From the IMG/VR virus record IMGVR_UViG_3300035703_000256, positions 1 to 35,047 of that record: a stretch of 35,047 nt of DNA; one strand, 5' to 3'. Position 1 is the stretch's first letter. Each line of letters begins with the position of its first letter. The position numbers and the translations under genes are program-made. The DNA comes from a virus. Under the pieces are notes generated by a model. That model was not told the origin of the DNA, did not search any database, and worked only from the letters and a program-made list of their open reading frames with translations. Shown here piece by piece: positions 23,875 through 31,425 of this stretch.

Positions 23875-24314
23875 GAGATTTGATTGATATTATTGATGGC
23901 AAAAAATTAAATGAATCGCAGCAACTAAATGAATGGGCATTTTTACTTCCAGCAATTGCTGCCGCAGCGCGTGTTGGTGCGCCTGCACTAGGGAGATTTT
24001 TGTTTGGACAAACAATTAAACAAGCACCAAAGATCGCAGGAAAAGCTGCTGTAGGTGCTGGTAAAGTTTTACTAAAAAATCCAGGTAAGGCAGTCGCTGC
24101 TGCTGGCGGTTATTATGTGTATAAGACTGTAGACGAGGCAATAACTGCTATAACTGATTTAGTTGGAACTCTTTTAGATGCAACTACAATTAAAGCATTA
24201 GCTTTAGTTGTAATTAAGTATTCAATTCCTGTTGCTGCTTTAATCGCAATATTGTACGGTGGTAAGATATTGCACGACTACATGAATCAAGCAGAACAAC
24301 CAACAAATGGATGA
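23871..24314 (+). CDS. Ala/Gly-rich membrane-associated protein with (L)NE sites, 147 aa
   Basis: I choose ATG 23871 (ATGA overlap with the previous stop) over GTG 23859. The start MRDLIDIIDGKKLNE|SQQ, then LNE|W, gives two (L)xE sites at residues 15 and 21. Residues 22-75 are Ala/Gly/Lys-rich and amphipathic (AIAAAARVGAPALGRFLFGQ). A hydrophobic stretch at about 107-131 (TIKALALVVIKYSIPVAALI) could cross a membrane. Such a make-up suits a protein that is packaged and later inserts in the host membrane during DNA entry, but this is speculative. Family not recognised. Confidence 0.6.
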   Translation: MRDLIDIIDGKKLNESQQLNEWAFLLPAIAAAARVGAPALGRFLFGQTIKQAPKIAGKAAVGAGKVLLKNPGKAVAAAGGYYVYKTVDEAITAITDLVGTLLDATTIKALALVVIKYSIPVAALIAILYGGKILHDYMNQAEQPTNG

Positions 24315-24507
24315 TTTAGATCAGTTAAAGCGTTTAGCAGGTATTGGCAATAGACCAAATTGGACTGCTTATGAAGGAATTAATATCTCAGTGTCGGGAA
24401 CAGAAAAGGCTCAACTTCAGCGTGAGCATAAAATTGAGCCTGGAACACAGGAGTGGTTCAAACTTTGGTTCTCTCTTCCATACTTAACTGGAGAGAAACC
24501 TATTTAA
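24307..24507 (+). CDS. Small hypothetical protein, 66 aa
   Basis: Overlaps the previous gene by 8 nt. The start MDDLDQLKRLAGIGNRPNW carries the short motif LDQLKRLAG that also occurs in the genes at 20057 and 20789. The rest, GTEKAQLQREHKIEPGTQEW and FKLWFSLPYLTGEKP, is a compact domain with several aromatics. The 3' end overlaps the convergent HNH gene by 8 nt. No function known. Confidence 0.6.
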   Translation: MDDLDQLKRLAGIGNRPNWTAYEGINISVSGTEKAQLQREHKIEPGTQEWFKLWFSLPYLTGEKPI

Positions 24508-25021
24508 GTTGTTCAATATATGGGCGCCAGCTTTCATGTTTAATATGAAAGTTAAGATGCTCAATGTTGTTATTGATCAAATGCCATACTTCAGGTTTAA
24601 ATGGTAAACGGCGAGGTTGTACCATCTTGTTACCCTTCTTGAAGTTACAATCACCACAAGCAGCAACAACGTTTGTCCACTCAGTCTTGCCACCCTTACT
24701 TACTGGAACAACGTGGTCAATAGTAAGTTCATGTGCATCAAAACTATCACCGCAATATTGGCAAGTATAAAGATCACGTAAGTACAAGTTCTTACGAGAG
24801 AAACGAACTCCCTTCTTATACTTCATATACTCTTTTGTAATGGCTAATGCAGGAACGTTAATAGTCATGCTGGGACTGTGGACTTGCCAATTATCATATT
24901 CTTCAAGAATTGTAATACGGCCCATAAAGCTTAACTTAACAGCTTGCTGCCATGGAATTGTGCTCAATGGCAAATAGCTTAATGGTCTATAATCCGCGTT
25001 CAAAATTAAACAGTCACTCAC
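24500..25021 (-). CDS. HNH endonuclease
   Basis: 173 residues. I choose GTG 25021 because GGAG lies 6 nt upstream of it; a TTG four codons earlier is possible. The N-terminal part LILNADYRPLSYLPLSTIPW, QQAVKLSFMGRITILEEYD and PALAITKEYMKYKKGVRF matches a family of free-standing HNH proteins common in alphaproteobacteria and marine phages. The HNH core has C87-x2-C90, then LTIDHVVPVSKGGKTEWTNV with D102-H103 and N117, and C122-x2-C125 for structural zinc. Likely a DNA nicking or cutting enzyme; it may be mobile or assist packaging, as do HNH proteins encoded near terminase genes in other phages. Confidence 0.85.
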   Translation of the reverse strand: MSDCLILNADYRPLSYLPLSTIPWQQAVKLSFMGRITILEEYDNWQVHSPSMTINVPALAITKEYMKYKKGVRFSRKNLYLRDLYTCQYCGDSFDAHELTIDHVVPVSKGGKTEWTNVVAACGDCNFKKGNKMVQPRRLPFKPEVWHLINNNIEHLNFHIKHESWRPYIEQLK

Positions 25022-25031
25022 GACATTCTCC

Positions 25032-25044
25032 AATAAATATTTAC
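25032..25044. promoter_or_regulatory. Divergent late promoter on the palindrome TAAATATTTA
   Basis: Forward AATAAATA (25032-25039) ends five nt before the ATG at 25045. Reverse GTAAATA (25044-25038) reads toward the HNH gene, with a predicted start near 25032 and GGAG before GTG 25021. Both share the palindrome at 25034-25043, so one site could drive both strands. Confidence 0.55.
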
Positions 25045-25293
25045 ATGACCAAACAAACGTTTGATGAAAGATTGACTACAATCCAAATATATTACTATAT
25101 TCCGGATTACCAAAGCTTACTCCAAGAGTTTATATGGCAAACTGTGGATAGTCAACCGGATTTCCCTAGAACGCACCAATTTTTGAACTATTGGCGCTGT
25201 AATATAGATGCACGTATACATACTATATATTTGGCACACATCGATTTGTGGGGAAATTTGACTTTTAAAAACATTACTAAGGAAATAAATTAA
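25045..25293 (+). CDS. Small conserved-type protein just upstream of gp17, 82 aa
   Basis: I choose ATG 25045, giving MTKQTFDERLTTIQIYYYIP; a longer frame from 24952 runs through the opposite HNH gene and its promoter. The body DYQSLLQEFIWQTVDSQPDF, PRTHQFLNYWRCNIDARIHT is helical and rich in aromatic residues. I recall similar small proteins before terminase genes in cyanophages, without a defined role. It has no ribosome site and a late promoter five nt upstream. The stop overlaps the gp17 ATG as TAATG, so it may set gp17 translation. It does not look like the small terminase, which is at 15468. Confidence 0.65.
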   Translation: MTKQTFDERLTTIQIYYYIPDYQSLLQEFIWQTVDSQPDFPRTHQFLNYWRCNIDARIHTIYLAHIDLWGNLTFKNITKEIN

Positions 25294-26858
25294 TGCCAGG
25301 ACCAATGGAAAGTGTGCTTGTTAAAAAAGCACACAAAAAGCATACCTATACCGACAAGCAAATAGCAGAATTTGCAGCATGTATGGATCCAGTTACAGGT
25401 CCAGAATATTTTATGCGTAACTTCTTTTATATACAGCACCCAACACGCGGTAAAATAAAGTATGTGCCATTTGATTATCAAGTTGATTTGATACACAATT
25501 ATAATACATATCGTTTTAGTATTAACATGTTAGGAAGGCAGATGGGTAAAACTACTACTGCCGCTGGTTATCTAGTTTGGTACGCTATGTTTGTTCCAGA
25601 CAGTACAATATTAATTGCTGCTCACAAATACACGGGTGCTCAAGAAATTATGCAGCGTATACGCTATGCTTATGAAGCAGTGCCAGATCATATACGCTGC
25701 GGTGTGGTAAGTTACAACAAAGGTAGCATTGATTTCGATAACGGTAGTCGTATCGTAAGTGCTACCACTACAGAAACAACTGGTCGTGGTATGTCTATCT
25801 CACTACTATATTGCGACGAGTTTGCATTCGTTAGACCAACTATTGCTAGAGAGTTTTGGGCTTCTATTAGTCCTACACTTGCTACTGGTGGTAAAGCAAT
25901 TATTACTTCAACTCCCAACAGCGATGACGATCAATTCGCATTTATATGGCGTGAAGCAAACAAGCGTATGGATGAGTATGGTAATGAAAAAACAATTGGG
26001 CGCAACGGTTTTGCTAGTTATCTAGCAACATGGGATAAGCATCCAGAGCGAGGAGATGAATGGGCAAGTCAAGAACGATCTGCACTTGGAGAAGAACGTT
26101 TCCGTCGTGAACACAACTGTGAGTTTATCATTTACGATGAAACACTTATTAGTCCATTACTGCTTTCAGAAATGGAAGGTGGAGATATATTAATGAAGCA
26201 AGGGCAAGTGCGTTGGTTTGAACGACCAAAGCAAGGCAACTTATATCTTGTTGCGCTAGATCCAAGTTTAGGTACAGGTGGCGACAATGCTGCTATTCAA
26301 GTATTTTGCTTGCAAGGTATGAAGCAAATAGCTGAGTGGATGCATAACAGAACACCAATTATTCAACAAGTTGCTATACTTCGCGAAATTACAAAATACA
26401 TAACAGATGAAACAGGTGATTTAAACAACATCTATTACACAGTGGAAAATAACACACTAGGCGAAGCAGCATTACAACAAATAGCTGAAGTTGGCGAAGA
26501 GAATATTAACGGATACTTTATGACAGAACCAGCGATGACTGGTGTTAGTAAACGTTATAGAAAAGGATTCAACACAACTAACACTAAGAAGCTTGCTGCA
26601 TGTGCTAAATTAAAGCATTGGTTAGAAACACGCAAAATGAAGATTTACAGCAAACCACTTATAAGTGAATTAAAAACATACGTTAGTGCAGGTGCAGGAT
26701 ATGCTGCTAAATTGGGTGAAAAAGATGACCTAGTTGCTGCTACACTTCTTATAGTTCGTATGGCAATATTATTGAAACAATATGATAGTGAAGCCCATGC
26801 AGAGCTAAAGGACTCAATTGATGACATAATTGAGCCCATGCCATTCATTGTAATGTGA
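25293..26858 (+). CDS. gp17: Terminase large subunit gp17
   Basis: 521 residues, close to the usual gp17 size. ATPase: Q63 region FDYQVDLI, Walker A GRQMGKTT at 81-88, Walker B LLYCDEFAF with D175-E176, coupling motif TSTPN near 206. Nuclease: D323 in LVALDPSLGTGGDN, E385 in YYTVENNTLGEA, and D478-D479 in GEKDDLVAATLL, the RNase H-type acid triad. The enzyme pumps DNA into the prohead and cuts concatemers. Shine-Dalgarno AAGGA precedes the ATG, which overlaps the upstream stop. T4 keeps gp16 directly upstream; here it does not. Confidence 0.95.
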   Translation: MPGPMESVLVKKAHKKHTYTDKQIAEFAACMDPVTGPEYFMRNFFYIQHPTRGKIKYVPFDYQVDLIHNYNTYRFSINMLGRQMGKTTTAAGYLVWYAMFVPDSTILIAAHKYTGAQEIMQRIRYAYEAVPDHIRCGVVSYNKGSIDFDNGSRIVSATTTETTGRGMSISLLYCDEFAFVRPTIAREFWASISPTLATGGKAIITSTPNSDDDQFAFIWREANKRMDEYGNEKTIGRNGFASYLATWDKHPERGDEWASQERSALGEERFRREHNCEFIIYDETLISPLLLSEMEGGDILMKQGQVRWFERPKQGNLYLVALDPSLGTGGDNAAIQVFCLQGMKQIAEWMHNRTPIIQQVAILREITKYITDETGDLNNIYYTVENNTLGEAALQQIAEVGEENINGYFMTEPAMTGVSKRYRKGFNTTNTKKLAACAKLKHWLETRKMKIYSKPLISELKTYVSAGAGYAAKLGEKDDLVAATLLIVRMAILLKQYDSEAHAELKDSIDDIIEPMPFIVM

Positions 26859-26879
26859 TGCTAGTTTATAAAAAAAATT

Positions 26880-26887
26880 ACTAAATA
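26880..26887 (+). promoter_or_regulatory. T4-type late promoter ACTAAATA
   Basis: ACTAAATA ends five nt before the ATG at 26893, and no Shine-Dalgarno lies between. Transcription would begin on or next to the start codon. Confidence 0.6.
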
Positions 26888-26892
26888 CACAC

Positions 26893-29292
26893 ATGAAACC
26901 AGTTGATAAAACCAGCGAAGATTTATTTCAAAAACTACGTAGTCGTTTTAGTCCAGTAAGTATGGGCGACGAAAATGCTGATGAAACTGCTACTCCAGCA
27001 GATGCTCGTATCTTTAACTTTATGTATAAAGAAAATGGTGAAGAAATAGGGTACATCAGTATAAGCATAATTGATAACCGTAGTTTTAAAGTATATTACG
27101 GAACAGATCTAGTTGATCGTATTCAAAACAAGACCGACTGGTATAATTTATTAAAAGAATTACGAATGTTTGCCAAGCGTAATCTAATGAGCTTTGATGC
27201 AAGAGACCTTGCTAAAAATCAACTTGAACCAAGAGACTTTAAATTTATTAGTAGTCAAGATAAAACTTATAAGGAACATGAAGTGACTGTATCAGAAAGT
27301 GTAATGTTTGGTAGTCGTCGTAAGAGCTATCAAACAATGGAAAACGTAAAGATGATTGTAAATCATCGTAAGTCAATTGATGAAACAATCCCAGGCGCAC
27401 GCAGCCGCTATATTGAAAGCATCTACTTAGAGCGTGCTGACGGCGAACGTTACAAGTTCCCTTATAATTATCTAACTGGTGCACGAGCAATGGCACGTCA
27501 CGTTAATGAAGGTGGCAATCCATACGATGATATGGGTAAGCATATTGTTAACATGATCAAAGAAATGCGTGATCTTAGCAAGTTTGCACGCCGCACTAAG
27601 AAACATGCCATGGAAGATGAAAATGCTGGTGGAATTCGTAACAGCGTAGTTGAGCGTTTCCACAGCATGAAGAAGCAACTTGGTGCTATGAGTGTAAAAG
27701 AAGGATACGCTCGTTTTGTTGAAAACTTTAGCGCAGAAGAAGCACTTGTAGAAGACGATGCAATCAATCAAATCAAAGAAAGATTTACACAACAAGTATT
27801 CGATACACAGTTAGAAGATACGCTACCTGCTGTTATGAAAGCAATTAAGGAAGCACAAATGAAGCAAGTTGCTGAAGCAAACACAACAATTCCTAGTTTG
27901 ATTAAGAGCAGTCCACTTGTATTGCGTAAGGATGATGCTGCTGATAACATGTTCCGTACAACTAAGTTTACTGATGGTGCAGGATTGCTTGGATTTATTT
28001 TAAGTGATATCGCAAGTCGCGCTATTGGCGACAATGCAGATGAAATTGCTAACTTTGCTTCCGATGCAGCAGAACGTGTTCAAGATAAAGATTATGATCA
28101 AGGTGATAAGCAAACAGCAATGATGCTTGCCAAGAAGTATATGGATGATGTTAAGAAGATGACATCAGATCCAAGCTACAAAGATGAAGTTCGTATGGAT
28201 CCAAAAAACATCTACGGTAAGATGAAAAAGCGTGAAGGCGGTTTCCACGAATCAGAAGCTTACGAAGCATGGGCAAACGATTTAGTTCCAGAAAATAGCG
28301 TAAAAAAAAAGTTTGAAGCAACTACACAAGGTACAGTAGGCACACAAGGTACACAAGCGCCAGCAAATGTTGGACAGGCACTTCGTGATCCTAACTTACA
28401 AAAAGCCGCTAAAAATGTTAGTCGTGTAACACAAGCTGCTGGTATTAAAGCGCCTCCTAATCAAATTGCACAAGGCATGGCAGCACAAGCTACTGGTAAG
28501 ATGCCACCAAAACAAACTATGCAAACAATTGGTGGACTTGGTAATACAATTATGCAAGCCGCAGCAAGTGACCCACGTAAAGCAGCACAACTTACTGCTA
28601 TGATGAAGAAGATGGTTACACAAGGTAAGTTTGATGAAGATGCTGTTAGAAAAGTTTTAGAAGCACCAGCATCAACAGTAATCAACGATCCAAAAACAAA
28701 TACTTCAACAGTATTTAAAATACCAGGATCAACTCCAGCACAACCAAAAGGTATGCAGCAATGGCTTTATGGAACCGGACAAAATCAAACACCTTCCACT
28801 CCTGCTGCACCATCGCAAGTAAAACCAGCAACTCCAACAGCGCAGTTTGATAAAACACAAAGCGCAATGCCTGATATGGATGCAATGGTTGGTCAAGAAA
28901 AAGCAAAAGTAACACCAACTGCTCCATTAATAGGAAAAGATCCTGCTGTAGCAAAAGCGTTAGCAGCAAAAGGATTTGATCCAACAGGTAAAAAGATTAC
29001 AGCTATCCCAGCACAAGCTGGAGCAGCAAGAGCAAACATACCAACTGGTTCAATGCCTGCTGCTAAAATGCCTTCAATACCAACAAACACTGGTGCAGCT
29101 AAAGCAAACATACCAGTTGGATCAATGCCAGCAAGTACCGGATACACAGTTAAAGCAGGTGATAATTTAACTAATATTCTTAAAGGAAAAGGTATGGCAC
29201 CAACTCCAGACAACATAGCTAAGATCGCTAAATTGAGTGGAATTGCAAATCCTAATATGATCAAACCAGGTCAAACAATTAAATTCAATTAA
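26893..29292 (+). CDS. Large virion-type protein with C-terminal LysM domain, 799 aa
   Basis: The N-terminal 130 residues (RIFNFMYKENGEEIGYISIS, IIDNRSFKVYYGTDLV, WYNLLKELRMFAKRNLM) look like an alpha/beta domain. Residues 130-470 are mostly helical and charged, with NVKMIVNHRKSIDETIPGAR, RYIESIYLERADGERYKFPY and a long helix DLSKFARRTKKHAMEDE. Residues 470-750 are Ala/Pro/Gln/Thr-rich, including two copies of a unit like AARANIPTGSMPAAKMPS. The end GYTVKAGDNLTNILKGKG, followed by IAKIAKLSG and MIKPGQTIKFN, is a LysM peptidoglycan-binding domain. A structural protein that meets the cell wall during entry or release is plausible. Late promoter without ribosome site. Confidence 0.75.
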   Translation: MKPVDKTSEDLFQKLRSRFSPVSMGDENADETATPADARIFNFMYKENGEEIGYISISIIDNRSFKVYYGTDLVDRIQNKTDWYNLLKELRMFAKRNLMSFDARDLAKNQLEPRDFKFISSQDKTYKEHEVTVSESVMFGSRRKSYQTMENVKMIVNHRKSIDETIPGARSRYIESIYLERADGERYKFPYNYLTGARAMARHVNEGGNPYDDMGKHIVNMIKEMRDLSKFARRTKKHAMEDENAGGIRNSVVERFHSMKKQLGAMSVKEGYARFVENFSAEEALVEDDAINQIKERFTQQVFDTQLEDTLPAVMKAIKEAQMKQVAEANTTIPSLIKSSPLVLRKDDAADNMFRTTKFTDGAGLLGFILSDIASRAIGDNADEIANFASDAAERVQDKDYDQGDKQTAMMLAKKYMDDVKKMTSDPSYKDEVRMDPKNIYGKMKKREGGFHESEAYEAWANDLVPENSVKKKFEATTQGTVGTQGTQAPANVGQALRDPNLQKAAKNVSRVTQAAGIKAPPNQIAQGMAAQATGKMPPKQTMQTIGGLGNTIMQAAASDPRKAAQLTAMMKKMVTQGKFDEDAVRKVLEAPASTVINDPKTNTSTVFKIPGSTPAQPKGMQQWLYGTGQNQTPSTPAAPSQVKPATPTAQFDKTQSAMPDMDAMVGQEKAKVTPTAPLIGKDPAVAKALAAKGFDPTGKKITAIPAQAGAARANIPTGSMPAAKMPSIPTNTGAAKANIPVGSMPASTGYTVKAGDNLTNILKGKGMAPTPDNIAKIAKLSGIANPNMIKPGQTIKFN

Positions 29293-29313
29293 CATCAATA
29301 ATTAAATTGCAGG

Positions 29314-29321
29314 TATAAATA
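29314..29321 (+). promoter_or_regulatory. T4-type late promoter TATAAATA upstream of gp32
   Basis: Exact TATAAATA, 82 nt before the gp32 ATG. With T4 spacing the transcript starts near 29327 and has a leader of about 76 nt that is predicted to be structured. An additional early or middle promoter would be expected but is not obvious. Confidence 0.6.
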
Positions 29322-29333
29322 GCTTTAGCATAT

Positions 29334-29395
29334 ACTGTGAAAACAGTGTGTGCTTAGGCAAACACTTAGGCTAACATAGGCATATTATTAAGGAG
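29334..29395 (+). promoter_or_regulatory. Structured gp32 mRNA leader, candidate translational operator
   Basis: Hairpin 1: ACTGT-GAAA-ACAGT (29334-29347), with a GNRA tetraloop. Hairpin 2: GTGTGTGC-TTAG-GCAAACAC (29346-29365), eight positions with one G-A mismatch; the two share two bases. CTTAGGC(A/T)AACA is repeated at 29353-29364 and 29365-29376, with a partial third copy. The Shine-Dalgarno AAGGAG is at 29390-29395. T4 gp32 represses its own translation through a leader pseudoknot in the same place. Confidence 0.5.
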
Positions 29396-29402
29396 AAACA
29401 TT

Positions 29403-30401
29403 ATGGCATCATTAGCAGAAATTCGCGCAAAACTACAACAGAATGAAACCCGCGCAGCAGGCGGTGGGTTTAAGGGTGATAACGCAATTTACCCACACTG
29501 GGATATCCCAGAAGGTTCCACAGCAAAAGTTAGATTCCTTCCAGACGCAGACACAAAGAATGATTTCTTTTGGGTAGAGCGTGCTATGATCAAACTACCA
29601 TTTGCTGGTATTAAGGGACAAGCAGATAGCAAACCAACAGTAGTTCAAGTACCATGCATGGAAATGTGGGCAGGCGAAAAGTGTCCAATTCTTGCAGAGG
29701 TTCGTCCTTGGTTTAAGGATAAGTCACTTGAAGCTGAAGGTCGCAAGTATTGGAAGAAGCGCAGCTATCTATTCCAAGGTTTTGTGCATGATAATCCACT
29801 AAACGAAGAAAACTCTCCAGAGAATCCAATTCGTCGTTTCATTATAGGTCCGCAGATCTTTAATGTAATTAAGGCTGCTCTTATGGATACTGAGATTGAA
29901 GAGCTACCAACAAGCTATGATCGTGGATTAGACTTTAGCATCACAAAGACTAGCAAGGGTGGTTACGCAGACTATTCAACAAGCAAGTGGGCACGTAAAG
30001 AATCTGCACTAACAAGTGTTGAACGTGCTGCTATTGATGCTCATGGTCTTTATAATCTTTCAGAATTCCTTCCAAAGAAACCAACAGCAGTTGAACTTAA
30101 CGTTATTAAGGAAATGTTTGAAGCATCAGTAGATGGGCAAGCATATGATCCTGATCGTTGGAGTCAATACTTTAAGCCAGCTGGGTTTAAAGCTGAAGGC
30201 GGTGATGAAGAACAGGGCGCTCGTTCTACTACAAGAGCGGCAGCAACTTCTGCTCCAAAAGCAACACCAAGAACGGATGATGATGAAGTCCCTTTTGATG
30301 TAGAGGATACTCCTGCAGTTGCTACGTCTGCTCCTAAACCAGCAGCAACTAATGCTAAAGCAGAAGATATCCTTGCAATGATTCGTAATCGTCAAAAGTA
30401 A
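29403..30401 (+). CDS. gp32: Single-stranded DNA-binding protein gp32
   Basis: 332 residues. The N-terminus MASLAEIRAKLQQNETR is the basic cooperativity arm. The OB-fold core includes YPHWDIPEGSTAKVRFLPD, FFWVERAMIKLPFAG, and KYWKKRSYLFQGFVHDNPLN, then IIGPQIFNVIKAALMDTEIE and RGLDFSITKTSKGGYADYS. The zinc region shows only C85 and C94; T4 uses one His and three Cys, so the metal site is incomplete. Residues 270-320 are an Ala/Pro/acid-rich tail (TDDDEVPFDVED) that recruits partners. It coats ssDNA in replication and recombination, working with UvsX and UvsY encoded downstream. The strong AAGGAG site fits high expression. Confidence 0.93.
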   Translation: MASLAEIRAKLQQNETRAAGGGFKGDNAIYPHWDIPEGSTAKVRFLPDADTKNDFFWVERAMIKLPFAGIKGQADSKPTVVQVPCMEMWAGEKCPILAEVRPWFKDKSLEAEGRKYWKKRSYLFQGFVHDNPLNEENSPENPIRRFIIGPQIFNVIKAALMDTEIEELPTSYDRGLDFSITKTSKGGYADYSTSKWARKESALTSVERAAIDAHGLYNLSEFLPKKPTAVELNVIKEMFEASVDGQAYDPDRWSQYFKPAGFKAEGGDEEQGARSTTRAAATSAPKATPRTDDDEVPFDVEDTPAVATSAPKPAATNAKAEDILAMIRNRQK

Positions 30402-30412
30402 TGTAGTAAATT

Positions 30413-31393
30413 ATGCACATTTTTGACAAAAAATCTTATGATTTTTACCTTGTGTATGATTATGAAATGTTGGCAACAATACCAGATAAAAAATTTGGTA
30501 TTGTTGACCATCTAAATGGATTTAAAGAAGATTACAGCAATGAATATTTAGATTTGTTAAAAGGCAGAGAAGTTGAAATATTTTATATTAATTATTTAAA
30601 ACCTGAAATACATCAACGTTATCCAAACATTAAGTTTAGATTTGATGCTAATTTAGCAAATGATTTTTATTTAAAAGATACATACAATTTAAATTCATTG
30701 TCAAAAATTAAATTTGATAATATCAAAAAATTTCTTTGTTGTTTTAACTATTCCGCACATCCAGGAAGATTACTACTAACTTCTGCTTTATTTAAAATGA
30801 AAATGTGGGATAATGAAACTTGCACAAAATATTTTGAAAATAATGTAGATCAAATGGATGGATATATTCAAAGTCGTGCTGTTAACGAAAGACTTTATAC
30901 AAAGTTAATTATTGATAGGTCTAATGAAGGATTAAAGTTTTATAGAACACGTTTTGAACAAAATTTACATATTAATCAAGTTGGTAGATTTGAAAATTAT
31001 ATGAATGTAAAAGAATTAATAAACAAGTCTTTTATTTCACTAGTAAGCGAAACAATACCAACAACATTTCATCCGTATGTTACTGAAAAAGTTTTGTTTC
31101 CAATTATTACGTCATCTATCTGGATAGCAAACGCGCAACCAGGATATCACAAATATCTTCAAGACATCTATGGGTTTCGACTATTTGAAGAAATTTTTGA
31201 TTATAGTTTTGACGCAATTAAAGATCCAGTTTTGAGAATGGTAACAATGCTCAATATGATAAGCAAGTATCAACATCTAACTACAGATGAATGGGAAGAT
31301 ATTAAAAATATGGTAAAAGATAAAATTCAATTTAATCGAAATCACTATTTTAGTGGTAATTATTTTAAATGCTTGCAAAGCGTTACATATTAA
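30413..31393 (+). CDS. Putative glycosyltransferase (GT10-like C-terminal motif)
   Basis: 326 residues. Residues about 205-262 read FISLVSETIPTTFHPYVTEK, VLFPIITSSIWIANAQPGYH, KYLQDIYGFRLFEEIFDYSF. This follows the pattern FxSLVxE...TEKxxxPI...PG...L...GF..F....D.SYD seen in fucosyltransferase-type (GT10-like) proteins and related phage enzymes. The N-terminal half (FYLVYDYEMLATIPD, FGIVDHLNGF) looks Rossmann-like. It lies between gp32 and UvsX, which is an odd place for a glycan enzyme; it may modify phage or host surface. No ribosome site is clear. AT content is especially high, with many AAA and TTT runs. Confidence 0.55.
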   Translation: MHIFDKKSYDFYLVYDYEMLATIPDKKFGIVDHLNGFKEDYSNEYLDLLKGREVEIFYINYLKPEIHQRYPNIKFRFDANLANDFYLKDTYNLNSLSKIKFDNIKKFLCCFNYSAHPGRLLLTSALFKMKMWDNETCTKYFENNVDQMDGYIQSRAVNERLYTKLIIDRSNEGLKFYRTRFEQNLHINQVGRFENYMNVKELINKSFISLVSETIPTTFHPYVTEKVLFPIITSSIWIANAQPGYHKYLQDIYGFRLFEEIFDYSFDAIKDPVLRMVTMLNMISKYQHLTTDEWEDIKNMVKDKIQFNRNHYFSGNYFKCLQSVTY

Positions 31394-31425
31394 ATGTACT
31401 ATACAAATATATAGAGAGGCATAAC

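Noticed and set aside
24952-25044. Upstream extension of the small gene before gp17
   Set aside because: The extension runs antisense to the HNH gene and through the divergent promoter; ATG 25045 gives the conserved-looking start.
25045-25293. Small gene before gp17 as the small terminase
   Set aside because: The protein at 15468 has the gp16 helical core; this 82-aa protein lacks it.
31369-31425. Upstream start of UvsX
   Set aside because: It would begin inside the preceding gene; ATG 31426 has AGAGAGG and the normal UvsX N-terminus.
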